Positions 24,325-34,504 are shown, counted from the stretch's first letter. The stretch is DNA of 64,000 bases from Corynebacterium urealyticum DSM 7109 (GCF_000069945.1 NC_010545.1:620001-684000), one strand, 5' to 3'. Notes: a model not told the origin generated them from the sequence alone. Program-made: numbers and translations.

Positions 24325-26076
24325 GTGAGTAGACAAGCCGACAACCCCCGTTCCAGACCGCGCCGCAGTGCTGCCCGCCAGGCAGGACGCCGCCCGGCCG
24401 GCCCCCACCGGCGCCCGCCGGCACGTCCGTCGTCTATTCAGGCCGCTCCGGCCGGGCGCTCCGCGGCAGGTCAAAGCTCTCAGGACCGTTTCCACCGTTC
24501 GGAACGCGGCGAGCGTACCGTCCCACGCACGGGCCAGCGACAGCAGCCGGGAAGGGGGGCGGGGCTGAAGCACCGTTGGGCGTTGTGGCGCCCCCATATC
24601 AAGCGTTTCCTTCCCTCCCTGCTGGCCAACCACGGGGTCACGATCGCGATCGCCCTGACCTTCGCAGTGATCGTGGGAATTGGTGCGAAATTCTCGATGG
24701 TGCCCAGCGTCCTCGCCAGCGTCTGGATGGTGGCGAACGCCGCCCCGCTGAAAATGCAGGGTGTGGAGCTGGGATTCGTCCCACTGCTCCCCGCGATTGC
24801 CGTGATCCTCGGCCACTCCCGCCGCATCACGAAGGCGCTGGGGGATAAGGTCAGCGTCCGGGGCTTAAGGGTCTTCGCCGCTCTCGGTATTGGTCTGCCG
24901 ATGGTGCTGACCTTTATCGCTTGGCTCATGCTCCTGGATGCAGGTCGTGTCTTCGACGTCCAGGCGCCCCACCTGGGGCGGGCGCTGTTGAACACCTTCC
25001 TCGTTAACGGGCTGGCCGTGGCTATCGGGATGCGGGGGCGCATCTGGCGGGCCCTGCTGATGCGCCGCCACTGGCCGACCTGGCCCGTGGAGTCCGTCCG
25101 CCTGGGTCGGAACTTCCTGGGCTGGATGTGTGTCGCCGGCCTCCTGGGCGTCGTGATCGCCCTGATCGGCAACTGGTCCGCCGCCAGGGCGGCTTATGAG
25201 ATCGCGCCGGGCTTCTGGCCAGGCGTGGGGATGACCCTCCTGGCACTGCTCTACCTGCCGAACATCGTCATCGGGGCGGCAGCCGTCTTACTGGGCGGGG
25301 AGTACAACCTCGGCTTTGGTCTATTTAGCCTGTTCAATATCACCAACGTGGAGCTGCCCCCGCTGCCGATCCTGGCCGCCGCCCCAAATGCCCCCATCCC
25401 GGGTGGGCCGTTCCTGCTGGCGATCCCGGCGATCGTCGCCGTGGCCACCGTCTACCGCTTCGTGCGTCAGCGCAGCTACGTGGAGTCCCCGGTCTTCACG
25501 GGCCTGGGAGCTGGCGTCGCTGCCTTGGTGTTTGCCTTCATTGGTGCGTGGTTGGCACGCGGAGTGCTGGGCACCGTCGGCATCACCGGGCCGCTGCCGT
25601 GGCTCGCCGCCGTGGAGGCGGGTGGCTGGTTGCTGCTGCCCGCTACGGTGCTGATGTGGTTCCTTGCCCGCGCCGGTGCCACGGTGACCGAGGCCGTCCC
25701 GGCCGACGAGGTCGCTTCTGCCGAGGACGCCGAGCGCGAAGACGCCGAGTACGAGGACGATGACGCTGACTACGACGGCGAGGACGCCTCCGATGACGGA
25801 GATGTTGCCGCAACCGACATCGCCGATGATCAGGACGTCGAAAACGAAGATGCCGACGACGGGGACGTCGCCGCGGATGACGCTGAGGACGAAGACGCCG
25901 CCTCCAACAACGTGGACGCTGCCGCGGATGACGTCGCTGAGAACGCTGAGGGCGAGGCCGAGACCGTCGCCGCCGAAGAAGACGAAGAAAACGATGAGAC
26001 CGACAACGCGGACCTCGAAGACCAGACCGACGCCGACGGCGAGAACAGCGAGATCGAGGAGAACGAGGAGAACTAA
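24325..26076 (+). CDS. PerM-like (DUF6350) membrane protein
   Basis: A 583-residue membrane protein of the DUF6350/PerM family, known in mycobacteria (Rv0955) to support cell division under stress. A basic, Arg/Pro-rich N-terminus (1-95) is followed by about ten hydrophobic segments between 95 and 450, and an extreme acidic tail (about 455-583, nearly all Asp, Glu, Ala, Asn). Start GTG at 24325 (VSRQADNPRSR) is chosen as the first start that avoids an unlikely N-terminal extension; it has only a weak Shine-Dalgarno. Its stop overlaps the purN start (TAATG). The same perM-purN-purH order is found in M. tuberculosis Rv0955-Rv0957. Confidence 0.85.
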   Translation: MSRQADNPRSRPRRSAARQAGRRPAGPHRRPPARPSSIQAAPAGRSAAGQSSQDRFHRSERGERTVPRTGQRQQPGRGAGLKHRWALWRPHIKRFLPSLLANHGVTIAIALTFAVIVGIGAKFSMVPSVLASVWMVANAAPLKMQGVELGFVPLLPAIAVILGHSRRITKALGDKVSVRGLRVFAALGIGLPMVLTFIAWLMLLDAGRVFDVQAPHLGRALLNTFLVNGLAVAIGMRGRIWRALLMRRHWPTWPVESVRLGRNFLGWMCVAGLLGVVIALIGNWSAARAAYEIAPGFWPGVGMTLLALLYLPNIVIGAAAVLLGGEYNLGFGLFSLFNITNVELPPLPILAAAPNAPIPGGPFLLAIPAIVAVATVYRFVRQRSYVESPVFTGLGAGVAALVFAFIGAWLARGVLGTVGITGPLPWLAAVEAGGWLLLPATVLMWFLARAGATVTEAVPADEVASAEDAEREDAEYEDDDADYDGEDASDDGDVAATDIADDQDVENEDADDGDVAADDAEDEDAASNNVDAAADDVAENAEGEAETVAAEEDEENDETDNADLEDQTDADGENSEIEENEEN

Positions 26077-26726
26077 TGAGTCAGAATTTTCACACCACAC
26101 TGCCCGCACCCCAGGGCCGACCGCTGCGCATCGTCGCGCTGGCCTCCGGCTCTGGCACGCTCGTCCAAGCCCTCATCGACAACCTGGACTCGGCGAAGGT
26201 CGAGCTGCTCGCCATCGGGGCGGACCGCGATTGCGCCGCGCTCGAGCGAGCCGAGAAGGCGGGCCTGCCCACCTTCAAGGTGGAATACATCCCCAAGGTC
26301 ACCGACCGTGGGCAGTGGAACCGTGACCTCATTGCGGCGCTGGAAAGCTGGGACGCCGACCTCATCGTTTCCGCCGGGTTTATGCGCATCATCGGCGCGG
26401 ACGTCGTGGAACGCTTCCCGGGCCGCATCATCAACACCCACCCCGCGCTGCTGCCCTCCTTCCCGGGCGCACAGGCGGTCGTGGATGCGATCGAATACGG
26501 CGTGAAAGTCACCGGCTCGACCGTGCACGTGGTGGACGCCGGGGTTGATTCCGGCCCGATCGTGGCACAGGAAGCGGTAAACGTGCACCCAAGCGATAAA
26601 GTGGAATCGTTGCACGAAAAAATTAAGCACGTGGAGCGGCGTTTGATCGTGCAGGTCCTGCACGAGATCGCAGGAAACGGACTCACCATCGAGGGACGAA
26701 AGGCCCAGATCAGCAGCAATGACTGA
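26076..26726 (+). CDS. purN: Phosphoribosylglycinamide formyltransferase
   Basis: A 216-residue enzyme for the third step of de novo purine synthesis, transferring formyl from 10-formyl-THF to GAR. The formyltransferase core shows [12 protein letters not shown] (about 21-32), the catalytic region [19 protein letters not shown] (about 117-135, catalytic Asn and His) and [18 protein letters not shown] (about 147-164) with the catalytic Asp. It overlaps perM by one base and purH by eight bases, so all three are translationally coupled. Confidence 0.96.
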   Translation: MSQNFHTTLPAPQGRPLRIVALASGSGTLVQALIDNLDSAKVELLAIGADRDCAALERAEKAGLPTFKVEYIPKVTDRGQWNRDLIAALESWDADLIVSAGFMRIIGADVVERFPGRIINTHPALLPSFPGAQAVVDAIEYGVKVTGSTVHVVDAGVDSGPIVAQEAVNVHPSDKVESLHEKIKHVERRLIVQVLHEIAGNGLTIEGRKAQISSND

Positions 26727-28332
26727 ACTTTCGAATTCTAAGAACCCAGCGCAGGCAACCGGCGAGCGCAAGCCCATCCGCCGCGCCCTGGTCAGCGTGT
26801 ACGACAAGACCGGCCTGGAGGAGCTCGCGCAGGGCTTGCACGCCGCAGGGGTGGAGATTGTCTCCACCGGCTCGACCGCCAAGAAGATCGCTGATGCCGG
26901 CGTGCCCGTCATCGAGGTGGAACAGCTCACCGGCTTCCCCGAGGTCCTCGAGGGCCGCGTGAAGACCCTGCACCCGCGCGTGCACTCCGGCATCCTCGCC
27001 GACACCCGCAAGCAGGACCACCTTGACCAGCTCAAGGAGCTGGAGATTGAGCCCTTCGAGCTGGTGGTCGTGAACCTCTACCCGTTCACCCAGACCGTCG
27101 CCTCCAGGGCCTCCTATGACGAGGTCATCGAGCAGATCGACATCGGCGGCCCGTCGATGGTGCGCGCCGCCGCGAAGAACCACGCCTCCGTCGGCGTCGT
27201 CGTGGACCCGACCAGCTACGACGAGGTCGTTGCTGCTGCGAAGGAGGGAGGCTTCACCCTCGCGCAGCGCACCGAGCTGGCCATGAAGGCCTTCCAGCAC
27301 ACCGCCTCCTACGATGTCGCGGTAGCCAGCTGGCTGACCGCCCAGGTTGGCAAGGATGACGAGCAGTTCCCGACCTGGTCCGGCGCCTCCTATGAGAAGG
27401 CCCACGACCTGCGCTACGGCGAGAACCCGCACCAGAAGGCCGCGGTCTACACCGCGCCGGGCGAGGAGCCTGGCCTGGCGCAGGCAGAGCAGTTCCACGG
27501 CAAGGAGATGTCCTACAACAACTACACGGACGCCGACGCCGCGTGGCGCGCCGCCTGGGACCACGAGCGCCCGGCCGTCGCGATCATCAAGCACGCCAAC
27601 CCGTGTGGCATCGCTGTGTCCGAGGAGTCCATCGCTGCCGCTCACCGCGCCGCGCACGCCTGTGACCCGATGTCCGCCTTCGGCGGCGTCATCGCCGTCA
27701 ACCGCCCGGTCAGCGTGGAGATGGCCAAGCAGGTTGCGGAGATCTTCACCGAGGTCATCGTCGCCCCGGATTACGAGGATGGCGCGGTTGAGATCCTGAG
27801 CCAGAAGAAGAACATCCGCATCCTCAAGGCCGCCGCCCCGACCCGGGCTGCCATTGAGTCTCGCGCGATCTCCGGTGGGCTGCTGCTGCAGGAGCGCGAC
27901 GTCATCGACGCCAACGGCGACGCCCCGGCCAATTGGACCCTGGCTGCCGGCGAGCCGGCCGACGAGGCCACCCTCGCCGAGCTGGAGTTCGCGTGGCGTT
28001 CCGTGCGTGCCGTGAAGTCCAACGCCATCCTTCTTGCCGCCGACGGCGCCACCGTGGGCGTGGGCATGGGCCAGGTCAACCGCGTGGACGCCGCGAAGCT
28101 CGCCGTCGAGCGTGCCAACACCCTGTCCGACGGTGCGGAGCGCGCCAAGGGTGCGGTCGCCGCGTCCGATGCATTCTTCCCATTCGCTGATGGCTTCGAG
28201 GTGCTCGCCAACGCCGGCGTGCGCGCTGTGGTCCAGCCGGGTGGTTCCGTCCGCGACGCCGAGGTCATCGAAGCCGCCACGAAGGCCGGCGTGACGATGT
28301 ACCTCACCGGGGAGCGTCACTTCTCGCACTAA
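26719..28332 (+). CDS. purH: Bifunctional AICAR transformylase/IMP cyclohydrolase
   Basis: A 537-residue enzyme for the last two steps of IMP synthesis. The N-terminal MGS-like IMP cyclohydrolase domain (about 18-160) shows [23 protein letters not shown] and [15 protein letters not shown]. The C-terminal transformylase domain (about 160-537) shows [23 protein letters not shown] (catalytic Lys-His) and the end [10 protein letters not shown]...[10 protein letters not shown]. Length is normal. It is the last gene of perM-purN-purH and is followed by a hairpin terminator. Confidence 0.97.
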   Translation: MTELSNSKNPAQATGERKPIRRALVSVYDKTGLEELAQGLHAAGVEIVSTGSTAKKIADAGVPVIEVEQLTGFPEVLEGRVKTLHPRVHSGILADTRKQDHLDQLKELEIEPFELVVVNLYPFTQTVASRASYDEVIEQIDIGGPSMVRAAAKNHASVGVVVDPTSYDEVVAAAKEGGFTLAQRTELAMKAFQHTASYDVAVASWLTAQVGKDDEQFPTWSGASYEKAHDLRYGENPHQKAAVYTAPGEEPGLAQAEQFHGKEMSYNNYTDADAAWRAAWDHERPAVAIIKHANPCGIAVSEESIAAAHRAAHACDPMSAFGGVIAVNRPVSVEMAKQVAEIFTEVIVAPDYEDGAVEILSQKKNIRILKAAAPTRAAIESRAISGGLLLQERDVIDANGDAPANWTLAAGEPADEATLAELEFAWRSVRAVKSNAILLAADGATVGVGMGQVNRVDAAKLAVERANTLSDGAERAKGAVAASDAFFPFADGFEVLANAGVRAVVQPGGSVRDAEVIEAATKAGVTMYLTGERHFSH

Positions 28333-28356
28333 CCCCGAGCGCATGAGCGCACAGTG

Positions 28357-28390
28357 AGAGGCCGAGCAGCAGAAACGCTGCCCGGCCTCT
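28357..28390 (+). terminator. Terminator after purH
   Basis: Stem AGAGGCCGAGCAGC (28357-28370) with 28377-28390, one mismatch, 6-nt loop, followed by TTCTATCTTTTT. Confidence 0.85.
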
Positions 28391-28487
28391 TTCTATCTTT
28401 TTGGAACCAGACGCGGTGGGGCCGAATATGAGATGATGATCACACCATAAATAGCTCGCCCAGCCGACAACGGGAGGTTTTTAACCC

Positions 28488-29681
28488 ATGCCACTGAACC
28501 CGCAGCCACAGGACGTCGTCATCGTCGGCGCCGCCCGCACCCCGCAAGGCCGCCTGCTTGGCGCGCTGTCCCGCAAGACCGCCGTCGACCTCGGCGCCGC
28601 CACCATCTCCGCAGTGCTCGAGAGGTCCGGCGTGGGCACTGAGCCGGTGGACTACGTCCTCATGGGCCAGGTCGTGCAGGCCGCCGCCGGGCAGAACCCC
28701 GCCAAGCAGGCAGCCGTCGCCGCGGGACTGGGGATGCACGTCCCAGCCATGACCATCAACAAGGTCTGCCTCTCCGGTCTGGACGCCGTCATCAGCGCCG
28801 CACGCATGATCAAGGCCGGGGACGCCACCGTGGTCGTCGCCGGTGGTCAGGAGTCCATGTCCAACGCCCCGCACCTCGCCGCAGGCGTGCGCGCCGGCAA
28901 GGGCTTCGGCGGCCTAAAGCTGGACGACGCCCTCGAGCGCGATGGGCTCACCGACCCGGTCCAGGGCACCGCCATGGGTGTGGAGACCGATGCGAACGCC
29001 GAGGCCGCCGGCCTGAACCGTGAGGAGCAGGACCACATCGCCGCCCTGTCCCACCAGCGTGCCGAGCGCGCGATCGCCGAGGGCACCTTCGAAAACGAGA
29101 TCGTCCCCATCGAGGTCGCCACCCGCAAGGAGACCATTACCGTCTCCCAGGATGAGGGCGTGCGCCCTGGCACCACCGAGGAGGGCCTGGCCAAGCTGCG
29201 CCCGGCATTCCGCAAGGAGGGCACCATCACCGCCGGTTCCTCCTCCCAGATCTCCGACGGCGCGGCAGCTGTGGTGCTCACCACCCGCGAGAACGCCGAA
29301 GCCAATGGCTGGAATATCCTCGCCACCATCGGCGCGGCCGGGCAGACCGCAGGCCCTGATACCTCGCTGTTGTCCCAGCCCTCCCAGGCAGTGGCGGCCG
29401 CCCTGGCCAAGGCCGGTTGGACGACCGGGGACCTGGACTTCCTGGAGATCAACGAGGCCTTCGGCGCGGTTGTCGCCCAGTCCCTGAAGGACCTGGACTA
29501 CCCGCTGGAGAAGACCAACATCCACGGTGGCGGCATCTCCCTGGGCCACCCGATCGGTTGCTCCGGGGCCCGTGTCCTCGTCACCGCGGCCCACGAGCTC
29601 AACCGCCGCGGCAGCGGTAAGGCAGCCGTCTCCCTGTGCGGTGGCGGCGGCCAGGGCGATGCGCTGCTGATCTGGAAGTAA
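28488..29681 (+). CDS. Acetyl-CoA C-acetyltransferase (thiolase)
   Basis: A 397-residue thiolase that condenses two acetyl-CoA or cleaves 3-ketoacyl-CoA. The acyl-accepting Cys is in INKVCLSGLDAV (Cys94), the His pair sites are in INEAFGAVVAQS (about 323-334) and GHPIGCSGARVL (about 353-364), and CGGGGQGDALLI closes the second active-site Cys loop. Length and domain order are complete. The gene stands alone with a GGGAGG Shine-Dalgarno 10 bp upstream of ATG 28488. Whether it serves fatty-acid breakdown or ketone-body type condensation cannot be told. Confidence 0.95.
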   Translation: MPLNPQPQDVVIVGAARTPQGRLLGALSRKTAVDLGAATISAVLERSGVGTEPVDYVLMGQVVQAAAGQNPAKQAAVAAGLGMHVPAMTINKVCLSGLDAVISAARMIKAGDATVVVAGGQESMSNAPHLAAGVRAGKGFGGLKLDDALERDGLTDPVQGTAMGVETDANAEAAGLNREEQDHIAALSHQRAERAIAEGTFENEIVPIEVATRKETITVSQDEGVRPGTTEEGLAKLRPAFRKEGTITAGSSSQISDGAAAVVLTTRENAEANGWNILATIGAAGQTAGPDTSLLSQPSQAVAAALAKAGWTTGDLDFLEINEAFGAVVAQSLKDLDYPLEKTNIHGGGISLGHPIGCSGARVLVTAAHELNRRGSGKAAVSLCGGGGQGDALLIWK

Positions 29682-29693
29682 CGCCTTAGGGAG

Positions 29694-29717
29694 CTGGGCT
29701 GGCTTCGGCGAGCCCAG
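29694..29717. terminator. Possible terminator hairpin between thiolase and AEC gene
   Basis: CTGGGCT (29694-29700) pairs with AGCCCAG (29711-29717) around a GGCTTCGGCG loop. No T-run follows, so it is weak, but it lies between two convergent genes. Confidence 0.4.
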
Positions 29718-29737
29718 GGGAGGGGAACCCGACCCAG

Positions 29738-30712
29738 CTAACCCAGGAAGAGCACGATCCCTGCCATGATCGGCAGGGAAATCGCCGTGGACACCACGCC
29801 GGTGTCCCGGGCCAACACCTGCTGGGTCTGGAAGCGCTGCGCATAGGTGAACACGTTCTGCCCCGTCGGCAGTGCCCCCATCAGCACCATCGCCAGCAAC
29901 AGCTCCCCGCTCGCGCCGAAGATCAACGTGCCGACCAGGAACGCGAGCGTGGGGTGCAGCACCGTCTTCAGAAGGGATGCCACCAGCACCGACTTACGCG
30001 GGCTAATCCCCGGCTGCAGGACCTTCACCTCGGCCATGGACATGCCGAAGACCACCAGCGCCACGGCCACCATGGACTGCGCGATCAGGTCGATTGGGTC
30101 CGCGATCAGCGCCGGCAGTTCGAAGCCGAAGCGGGTGTTCATCCAGGCCAGGATCATGCCGGCAAAAGCCGAGATCAGCAGGGGAGACTTAAACAGCGCC
30201 GAGGCCACCGCCGGTGCGAGCCGGGTACGCGAAGCACCGGACTGCGCGCCCGAGCCACGTTCCTCGGCGATATCCAGCAGCAGCACCGCGGTGGGGGCGT
30301 AGAGACCTACCTGGAAAAGGATCACCGGCAGCGTCAGCGTCGGGTCGTCCAGCAGGTAGGTAGCCAACGGGATACCCAGGTTCGAGCCGTTACAGTAGCT
30401 GGCCGCCAGCATCCCGATGAGGGACTCCTTGGCGGTTCGCCGGGCAATCCAATAGAAGAGTGCGAAGCTGGTGAACCCGGTCAGCAAGCTACTGATCGCC
30501 ACGACCGCGAGGTTCGGGCCGAAGATCTGCCCCAGGTCCGCATGGCTCATGAAACGCAGCAACGTGGCGGGCAGGGCGATCCAGAACACGTACATGTTCA
30601 GCGGATAGAGCGCCTTGGGCCCCAGTAGCTGCTTGTGGCCAATGACGTAGCCGAGTCCGATGATGAGGACGACGACGCCGAAGCCGGTGAGCACATTGAG
30701 CATGGCTCCCAT
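29738..30712 (-). CDS. AEC family transporter
   Basis: A 324-residue carrier of the auxin efflux carrier (AEC) family. Ten hydrophobic segments are arranged in two groups of five, divided by a polar loop (about 150-165, with ERGSGAQSGASRTR). Bacterial members export or exchange malonate, malate or other organic acids; the substrate here is unknown. The start ATG at 30712 (MGAMLNVLTG) is chosen because the longer frame adds 57 Pro/Gly-rich residues that read through a terminator. It lies downstream of the RDD gene on the same strand, separated by that terminator. Confidence 0.88.
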   Translation of the reverse strand: MGAMLNVLTGFGVVVLIIGLGYVIGHKQLLGPKALYPLNMYVFWIALPATLLRFMSHADLGQIFGPNLAVVAISSLLTGFTSFALFYWIARRTAKESLIGMLAASYCNGSNLGIPLATYLLDDPTLTLPVILFQVGLYAPTAVLLLDIAEERGSGAQSGASRTRLAPAVASALFKSPLLISAFAGMILAWMNTRFGFELPALIADPIDLIAQSMVAVALVVFGMSMAEVKVLQPGISPRKSVLVASLLKTVLHPTLAFLVGTLIFGASGELLLAMVLMGALPTGQNVFTYAQRFQTQQVLARDTGVVSTAISLPIMAGIVLFLG

Positions 30713-30801
30713 TGAACCACCCGCCCGACTCGGCTCAACCGCCAGGGGTGCGGCCAACCCAGTGGGAGCCGGGTCAGCAGATGGTGAGTGGACACAAGAA
30801 A

Positions 30802-30828
30802 CCCCGCCGGGCTGCTGCCACGGCGGGG
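30802..30828 (-). terminator. Terminator after the RDD gene, reading leftward
   Basis: An 8-bp stem CCCCGCCG/CGGCGGGG with an 11-nt loop, followed on the minus strand by TTTCTTG. Confidence 0.75.
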
Positions 30829-30849
30829 AGTCCGGAGGGGGAGTGGTGC

Positions 30850-31617
30850 CTAGAGGGCCTTCACCACGTAGGCCTTGGCCCACTTATCGGTGTGGGACTG
30901 GTTGTACGGATCGCGGGAGATCCCCACGCCGTAGACGATCATGTAGATGAATCCGAGGAAGGGCAGGATGCTCAGCAGGCCTTGGATGAGGTAGAAGCTA
31001 TTGCGCTTCAGGGACTGGCCAAAACTAAGCTGCCCGCCTTCGAAGTTCACCACGCGCTGGCCCGTGGCCAGCTTGCCCAGTGAGCCCTTCATGCCGCTGG
31101 ACTCCATCGCCGCTCGGTAGACGAACCACAGGACGAAGGAGAGCAGCGAGGCGATCCCAATACCCATCGGCATCTCGGCATCGATGCCTTCGGAGACATT
31201 AAACAACCAATCAATAACCTCCTGCGGGGAGGAGAGCAGCAGAAACGCTGGTGCGCTGGCAACGTTGACCACGATTCCGTCGATGATGAGGCTCAGCAGC
31301 CGAATCCACGGCCCAGGACGCGATGGCGCCAAGGGCGCGGCACCCGCCGAGGACTCGTAGTCCGGCATGCTGGGGAAACCGCCCGCGGCCGCGGAGCGCT
31401 CATCGCCCATGGGCACGCCGAGGCTAGCCGTCCCGTAACCCTGGCTGCTCGGGGAATCGTTGAATGCGTCCCCAACGGTCGGCTGGTTGTACCCGCTAGC
31501 GTGCGCCTCGCCGCCAGGAGTAGCTCCGCTGTATCCGTTATTCGGAGTCGAGCCGCCGTAGCCACCGTCGTCTGGGGTCCCCGAATCGTTGTGATTGTTG
31601 TTATAGGGGTTCGTCAT
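30850..31617 (-). CDS. RDD family membrane protein with disordered N-terminus
   Basis: A 255-residue protein. Residues 1-105 are low complexity (Asn, Gly, Tyr, Pro, Ser; NNNHNDSG and NNGYSGATPGG) and presumably cytoplasmic. The RDD domain follows (about 110-250) with three or four hydrophobic segments, the family Arg in GPWIRLLSLIIDGIVV (about 117-132) and RNSFYLIQGLLSIL (about 217-230). RDD proteins may carry ions or small solutes; no substrate is known. ATG 31617 is chosen because the longer frame adds a basic stretch upstream of the Shine-Dalgarno-like GAGGCC. Confidence 0.85.
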   Translation of the reverse strand: MTNPYNNNHNDSGTPDDGGYGGSTPNNGYSGATPGGEAHASGYNQPTVGDAFNDSPSSQGYGTASLGVPMGDERSAAAGGFPSMPDYESSAGAAPLAPSRPGPWIRLLSLIIDGIVVNVASAPAFLLLSSPQEVIDWLFNVSEGIDAEMPMGIGIASLLSFVLWFVYRAAMESSGMKGSLGKLATGQRVVNFEGGQLSFGQSLKRNSFYLIQGLLSILPFLGFIYMIVYGVGISRDPYNQSHTDKWAKAYVVKAL

Positions 31618-31873
31618 CACAGGGCCTCTCGTTTTTCGCGCAGCCCCTGCCTTGGTGCGTGCACGAGGGGCATTTCCCACGAATATAGTTACGCGCTATC
31701 CGAAGTGCACGATTGCGCCTGCCGGAAGTGCACGAAGACTCGGGGAGACCCAGGGAGTTTACGCTCGGGTTCCCACGGGTCTAGAGTGAAAAGGCGTAAA
31801 AAGTAGCGCACGATGACGCCCCGAGCGGGAGCGACCAGCGCTGCTGATGCTTTGAAAGGAATAAGCTACGCCC
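31618..31873. promoter_or_regulatory. Divergent promoter region with a 13-nt direct repeat
   Basis: 256 bp between RDD and DUF1846 genes. CCGAAGTGCACGA at 31700-31712 recurs at 31723-31735 with one mismatch, start-to-start distance 23 bp, which fits two regulator half sites on similar helix faces. A GAAAGGAAT Shine-Dalgarno precedes the DUF1846 start. Confidence 0.4.
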
Positions 31874-33367
31874 ATGACCCACGGCATCGGTTTCGACCGC
31901 GATAAGTACATCCAGCTCCAGTCTGAGCACATCAACGAGCGGCGCGAGCAGATCGGTGGGAAGCTCTACCTCGAAATGGGCGGCAAGCTTTTTGACGACT
32001 ACCACGCCTCCCGCGTCTTGCCCGGCTTTACGCCAGATAACAAGATCGCGATGCTGGAGAACATCAAGGAAGACGTCGAGATCGTCGTTTGCCTCAACGC
32101 CCGCGACCTGGAGCGGGGCAAGGTCCGCGCCGACCTTTCCATCCCCTACGAGGAGGACGCACTCCGCCTTGTCGATGTCTTCCGTGACCGCGGTTTCCGG
32201 GTGAATAACGTGGTGCTGACCCAGCTGGAGGACAGCAACCACATGGCTGTCGCCTTCGCCGAGCGCCTGGAGCGCCTCGGCCTTAACGTCGCCCGCCACC
32301 GGGTGATCCCCGGTTACCCGACGAACACCGAGCTCGTGGTCTCCGACGGTGGCTTCGGGCTGAACGACTACGTGGAAACCTCCCGCGACCTCGTCGTCGT
32401 TACCGCGCCGGGACCGGGTTCCGGCAAGCTTGCCACCTGCCTCTCGCAGGTCTATCACGAGTTCCGCCGCGGGGTCCCCGCCGGCTACGCGAAGTTCGAG
32501 ACCTTCCCGATCTGGAACCTCCCGCTGGAGCACCCGGTCAACCTCGCCTACGAGGCCGCGACCGCGGACCTGGACGACATCAACGTCATCGACCCCTTCC
32601 ACCTGCAGGCCTATGGCAAGCAGGTGACCAGCTACAACCGCGACGTCGAGGTCTTCCCGCTCCTGAAGACCCTGCTGGAGAAGCTCTACGGGCACTCGCC
32701 GTACCAGTCGCCGACGGACATGGGCGTGAACATGGTCGGCCACTGCATCTCAGACGACGAGCTGTGCCGCGAGGCCGCGAAGCAGGAGATCGTGCGCCGC
32801 TACTACAAGGCGCTCGTCGACGAACGCCGCGAAGACACGGACGATACCGTGTCCTCCCGTGTGGCGATCGTGATGAGCAAGGTGGGCGCGAGCACCAAGG
32901 ACCGCCGGGTCGTTGCTGCGGCCAACGAGGTGGAGGAGCGCACCGGGGAGCCAGGCAGCGCCTTGGAGCTAGCGGATGGCACCATTATCACCGGCAAGAC
33001 CAGCGAGCTGCTGGGCTGCTCCGCGGCGATGTTGCTCAATGCGTTGAAGCACCTCGCGGGCCTGGATGACGACATCCACCTGCTCTCGCCGAAGTCCATT
33101 GAGCCCATCCAGACGCTCAAGGTCGATCACCTGGGCTCCCAGAACCCGCGCCTGCACACCGACGAAGTTCTCATCGCGCTCTCGGTCTCCGCCGCCGAGT
33201 CTGAGGACGCGCGGGCCGCGCTGAAGCAGCTGAAGAACCTTGCGGGCTGCGACGTCCACACCACCACGATCTTGGGCTCGGTGGACGAGGGCATCTTCCG
33301 CAACCTCGGAGTGCTGGTGACCTCCGAGCCGAAGTACTGGCGCAAGGCCCTCTACCGCAAGCGCTAG
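31874..33367 (+). CDS. DUF1846 (UPF0371) family protein
   Basis: A 497-residue cytoplasmic protein matching the full length of the DUF1846 family; no reaction is established for it. Conserved-looking regions are [23 protein letters not shown] (split here at residue 31-53), [13 protein letters not shown] (about 73-85), the P-loop-like [15 protein letters not shown] (about 176-190), and [14 protein letters not shown] (about 280-293). The GPGSGK stretch resembles a nucleotide-binding loop. The gene is alone between divergent RDD and a terminator facing the ribosomal cluster. Confidence 0.93.
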   Translation: MTHGIGFDRDKYIQLQSEHINERREQIGGKLYLEMGGKLFDDYHASRVLPGFTPDNKIAMLENIKEDVEIVVCLNARDLERGKVRADLSIPYEEDALRLVDVFRDRGFRVNNVVLTQLEDSNHMAVAFAERLERLGLNVARHRVIPGYPTNTELVVSDGGFGLNDYVETSRDLVVVTAPGPGSGKLATCLSQVYHEFRRGVPAGYAKFETFPIWNLPLEHPVNLAYEAATADLDDINVIDPFHLQAYGKQVTSYNRDVEVFPLLKTLLEKLYGHSPYQSPTDMGVNMVGHCISDDELCREAAKQEIVRRYYKALVDERREDTDDTVSSRVAIVMSKVGASTKDRRVVAAANEVEERTGEPGSALELADGTIITGKTSELLGCSAAMLLNALKHLAGLDDDIHLLSPKSIEPIQTLKVDHLGSQNPRLHTDEVLIALSVSAAESEDARAALKQLKNLAGCDVHTTTILGSVDEGIFRNLGVLVTSEPKYWRKALYRKR

Positions 33368-33457
33368 GCCCGCCCGCACCGGCTGTCATCCGGGGGATTG
33401 CTTGTCTGCAGGCGGTCTTCCCCCGCGGGGTGGTGGCACGCGGAGCGTAAAAAATAG

Positions 33458-33498
33458 AAGAAGACCCGCCCCGGCATAAAGCCTGGGCGGGTCTTCTT
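33458..33498. terminator. Bidirectional terminator between DUF1846 and rpsR
   Basis: A 14-bp stem AAGAAGACCCGCCC (33458-33471) with 33485-33498, followed by TTTG on the plus strand; on the minus strand CTTCTATTTTTTAC follows. It serves both convergent units. Confidence 0.88.
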
Positions 33499-33526
33499 TG
33501 TCTACGTAACGTCTACCTGCCGGTTC

Positions 33527-33775
33527 TTAACGGCTGTTGAAAGGCAGGAGAGCCATCTCGCGGGCGTTCTTGATCGCGGTAGCAACCTCACGCTGCTGCT
33601 GCGGGGTCAGGCCCGTGACGCGGCGAGAGCGGATCTTGCCACGGTCGGAGATGAACTTACGCAGGAGAGCGTAGTTCTTGTAGTCAACCTGCTCGATGCC
33701 TTCGGCCTTGAGCGGGTTCTTCTTGGGGCGGCGGGACTGCTCCATCCGCGCCCGCTTCATGTTGTTGCGCTTCAT
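33527..33775 (-). CDS. rpsR: 30S ribosomal protein S18, cysteine-free form
   Basis: An 82-residue S18. Core motif [18 protein letters not shown] (about 31-48) and [30 protein letters not shown] (split, about 50-79) are normal. No Cys is present, so this is the zinc-independent paralogue type. It is the last gene of the minus-strand rpmB-rpmG-rpsN-rpsR cluster, 17 bp after rpsN. In other actinobacteria this four-gene set is derepressed by Zur in zinc shortage; that regulation is inferred here. Confidence 0.95.
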   Translation of the reverse strand: MKRNNMKRARMEQSRRPKKNPLKAEGIEQVDYKNYALLRKFISDRGKIRSRRVTGLTPQQQREVATAIKNAREMALLPFNSR

Positions 33776-33792
33776 TTAAAGAGCCTCCCTAA

Positions 33793-34098
33793 TTACCAGC
33801 TGGACTTACGAACGCCCGGCAGCTCACCGCGGTGAGCCATCTCGCGGACGCGGACACGGGACAGGCCGAACTTGCGGAGGTAGCCACGTGGGCGACCGTC
33901 GGCGGCGTCACGGTTGCGGACGCGAACAGGGGAGGCGTCGCGCGGCTGACGGTTCAGCTCGAACTGCGCCTCGATGCGATCCTCGTCGCTGGTGTTCGGG
34001 TTCTTGATGATCTTCTTGAGCTCAGCGCGACGCTCCGCATAGCGGGCGACGATTTCCTTGCGCTGCTCGTTCTTCGCGATCATGGACTTCTTAGCCAT
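33793..34098 (-). CDS. rpsN: 30S ribosomal protein S14, zinc-independent long form
   Basis: A 101-residue S14. The long form, with an insert (about 36-50) and without the CxxC pairs of the zinc-binding short form, is seen; [18 protein letters not shown] (about 69-86) is the signature. The GTG/ATG choice is clear: ATG 34098 ([13 protein letters not shown]). It lies three bases after rpmG in the operon, and belongs to the same cysteine-free set as its neighbours. Confidence 0.96.
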
Positions 34099-34101
34099 AG
34101 A

Positions 34102-34266
34102 TTATCGCTCCTCGCGGAATTCGACGTGCTTGCGGGCAACCGGGTCGTACTTCTTCAGAGTGATGCGATCCGGGTTGTTGCGCTTGTTCTTACGGGTGAC
34201 ATAGGTGTAACCGGTGCCAGCCGTGGACTTGAGCTTGATGATTGGACGAATATCGTTACGAGCCAT
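34102..34266 (-). CDS. rpmG: 50S ribosomal protein L33, cysteine-free form
   Basis: A 54-residue L33. [20 protein letters not shown] (about 12-31) and [17 protein letters not shown] (about 32-48) are typical, and the two CxxC zinc motifs of the other L33 type are absent. The start ATG at 34266 follows the rpmB stop by one base, so translation is coupled; a longer frame to 34329 would overlap rpmB and is rejected. Confidence 0.95.
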   Translation of the reverse strand: MARNDIRPIIKLKSTAGTGYTYVTRKNKRNNPDRITLKKYDPVARKHVEFREER

Positions 34267-34267
34267 T

Positions 34268-34504
34268 TTAGATCTTCTCCCCACGAGCGCGAATCTTGGC
34301 AACGACAGACTCGATGCCATCACGGTCAATGGTCTTCAGGCCCTTCGGAGAGACCGTCAACGTGATCGTGCGGCCCTCAGAAGGCAGGTAGAACTTGCGA
34401 CGCTGAACATTCGGGTTCCAGCGGCGGCTCGTGTGTCGGTGAGAGTGGGAAACCTGCTTGCCGAAACCCGGCTTGCGGCCCGTCACCTGGCAATATGCCG
34501 ACAT
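34268..34504 (-). CDS. rpmB: 50S ribosomal protein L28, single-cysteine form
   Basis: A 78-residue L28, first gene of the minus-strand cluster. [21 protein letters not shown] (from residue 5, split) and [15 protein letters not shown] (about 56-70) identify it. It has one Cys only, so no zinc ribbon can form. Start ATG 34504 is preceded by GGAAGGAGAAAACC, a strong Shine-Dalgarno; longer versions of the frame upstream are rejected. Confidence 0.95.
   Translation of the reverse strand: MSAYCQVTGRKPGFGKQVSHSHRHTSRRWNPNVQRRKFYLPSEGRTITLTVSPKGLKTIDRDGIESVVAKIRARGEKI

Noticed and set aside
26710..28344. 544-codon minus-strand frame
   Set aside because: Complement of purH, which has all catalytic motifs on the plus strand.
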